From RGIG2161 sp964525525 (GTDB taxonomy: Bacteria > Bacillota > Clostridia > Oscillospirales > CAG-272): a stretch of 5,148 nt of DNA. Shown here piece after piece: positions 4,212 through 5,148 of the stretch. Position numbers and translations under genes: made by a program. The stretch is taken from positions 1-5,148 of the forward strand of contig CAZGHD010000141.1 in NCBI GenBank assembly GCA_964525525.1. The letters are read 5' to 3'. How positions within the stretch are numbered: the first letter of the stretch is position 1; each line of letters opens with the position of its first letter. The notes below the pieces were generated by a model that saw nothing but the letters and a program-made list of their open reading frames with translations, was not told the origin of the DNA and searched no databases.

Positions 4212-5148
4212 TTATATCTGATCCAGAGCAGACTTGATGTCGTCAAGTATATCGTCCTTGTCCTCTATACCGACAGAGAAACGTACGAGATCGGGAGAAA
4301 TACCGCCAGCTCTCATCTGTTCGTCGGTGAGCTGTCTGTGAGTGGTGGATGCGGGATGAAGCACGCAGGTACGCGCGTCCGCAACGTGGGTGACTATTGC
4401 AGCAAGCTTGAGGCTGTCCATAAACTTGGTAGCCGCTTCGCGACCGCCGCGGATACCGAAGGAGATAACTCCGCAGGTGCCGTTCGGCATATACTTCTTA
4501 GCATTTTCATAATACCTGTCGCCCTCAAGTCCCGGATAGTTTACATATGTTATCTTGGGGTGATTCTTAAGATACTTTGCAATCTCCAAAGCATTGGAAC
4601 AATGTCTTTCCATTCTGAGCGCAAGCGTTTCAAGTCCGACATTAATAAGGAAAGCGTCGTGGGGAGACTGCTTTGAGCCGAGGTCTCTCATTACCTGAGC
4701 AGTTGCCTTGGTTATGTACGCACCCTTGCCGAACTTCTTTGTATAGGTTATTCCGTGGTAGGAATCATNNNNNNNNNNAAGACCGGGAAATTTGTCTGCA
4801 TATGCGTCCCAGTCAAAATTACCGCTGTCTACGATACAGCCGCCTATAGTCATTGCGTGACCGTCCATATATTTTGTGGTTGAATGGGTAACAATGTCAA
4901 CTCCGTATTCAAAGGGACGGCAGTTTATAGGGGTGGGGAAGGTGTTGTCCACAATAAGGGGAACACCGTGGCTGTGTGCAGCCTCCGCAAACAATTCAAA
5001 ATCGAGAACCGCAAGAGCCGGATTGGAAATACTCTCGGCAAATACCGCCTTGGTGTTGGGCTTGAACGCTGCGTCAAGCTCTTCCTTAGTTGAATCGGGG
5101 CTTACAAATGTAAAATCAATGCCAAGCTTTTTCATTGTTACGGCAAAA
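4212..5148 (-). CDS. metY: O-acetylhomoserine sulfhydrylase, 5' end outside window
   Basis: PLP enzyme of the Cys/Met metabolism family that makes homocysteine from O-acetylhomoserine and sulfide (direct sulfhydrylation route to methionine). About 311 C-terminal residues are visible; the frame stays open to the window edge through FAVT before MKKLGIDFTF, so the ATG at 5135 is internal. Seen: VDNTF with the Asp expected to contact the PLP ring nitrogen; THSTTKYMDGHAMTIGG with the Schiff-base lysine codon at 4874-4872; FPGL then SYHG across the N gap; GLETLALRMERHCSNA; HPASTTHRQL; and a C-terminal FSVGIEDKDDI. This set favours MetY over cystathionine gamma-synthase or MetZ. The promoter and any SAM-responsive leader would lie beyond 5148. 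It is the first visible gene of the leftward cluster with ybaB and recR. Confidence 0.93.
   Translation of the reverse strand, partial: FAVTMKKLGIDFTFVSPDSTKEELDAAFKPNTKAVFAESISNPALAVLDFELFAEAAHSHGVPLIVDNTFPTPINCRPFEYGVDIVTHSTTKYMDGHAMTIGGCIVDSGNFDWDAYADKFPGLXXXXDSYHGITYTKKFGKGAYITKATAQVMRDLGSKQSPHDAFLINVGLETLALRMERHCSNALEIAKYLKNHPKITYVNYPGLEGDRYYENAKKYMPNGTCGVISFGIRGGREAATKFMDSLKLAAIVTHVADARTCVLHPASTTHRQLTDEQMRAGGISPDLVRFSVGIEDKDDILDDIKSALDQI
4769..4778. other. Ten-base N gap inside metY
   Basis: The Ns replace three codons and the first base of a fourth. The frame is the same on both sides, and the spacing between FPGL and SYHG equals that usual in MetY proteins (FPGL-x-x-P-D-x-SYHG). The partly masked codon is NAT, which fits the expected Asp (GAT). 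The gap therefore seems to have its true length and the gene need not be broken. Confidence 0.85.

Noticed and set aside
4211..4216. TATAAT on the minus strand as a ybaB promoter
   Set aside because: The -35 position at 17-bp spacing reads CATCAA, spacings of 16 and 18 are no better, and there is no TG extension; it overlaps the metY stop codon and may be chance.
1..5148. CRISPR array, complete insertion sequence or defence system
   Set aside because: No regularly spaced direct repeats, no transposase, integrase or nuclease-type genes are encoded; all large ORFs belong to known housekeeping families.

Overview
The window looks like chromosome from a gut-type Firmicute of the class Clostridia, probably near Oscillospiraceae or Ruminococcaceae. 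This rests on family resemblance of the proteins (ammonia-dependent AsnA, a YbaB starting MKARLPKG, a clostridial-style enolase), on AT-rich spacers between coding regions of moderate GC, and on consensus sigma-A promoters. A run of ten Ns marks it as draft sequence. The genus cannot be fixed from this window.

Left end (1-381): two leftward 5' halves of tRNA-Pro(TGG). The one at 1-38 is cut by the window edge. The one at 197-236 has a near-perfect 5' half through the anticodon loop, but its 3' half is missing and unrelated sequence follows. A textbook promoter (TTGACA, 17 bp, TGATATAAT) sits directly upstream of this broken copy and faces a second promoter that drives eno to the right.

Middle (382-2766): eno (enolase, glycolysis) and asnA (ammonia-dependent asparagine synthetase) run rightward. 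Each has its own recognisable promoter, and a strong intrinsic terminator follows asnA.

Convergent intergenic region (2767-3228): about 460 bp with no recognised gene. It holds a minus-strand hairpin, a 13-bp palindrome, a 41-codon acidic ORF that may be a gene remnant, a 142-bp element bounded by 26-bp GC-rich inverted arms (REPIN or MITE-like), and a 14-bp perfect hairpin that terminates the leftward operon.

Right part (3229-5148): a leftward cluster in transcript order metY (O-acetylhomoserine sulfhydrylase, 5' end outside the window, 10-N gap inside), ybaB (nucleoid-associated protein) and recR (recombination mediator). ybaB-recR is the usual conserved pair; metY stands where dnaX is more commonly found. 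Spacings of 29 and 6 nt suggest co-transcription. No CRISPR array, complete mobile element or new multi-gene system is visible. The most unusual items are the split tRNA-Pro region and the inverted-repeat element.
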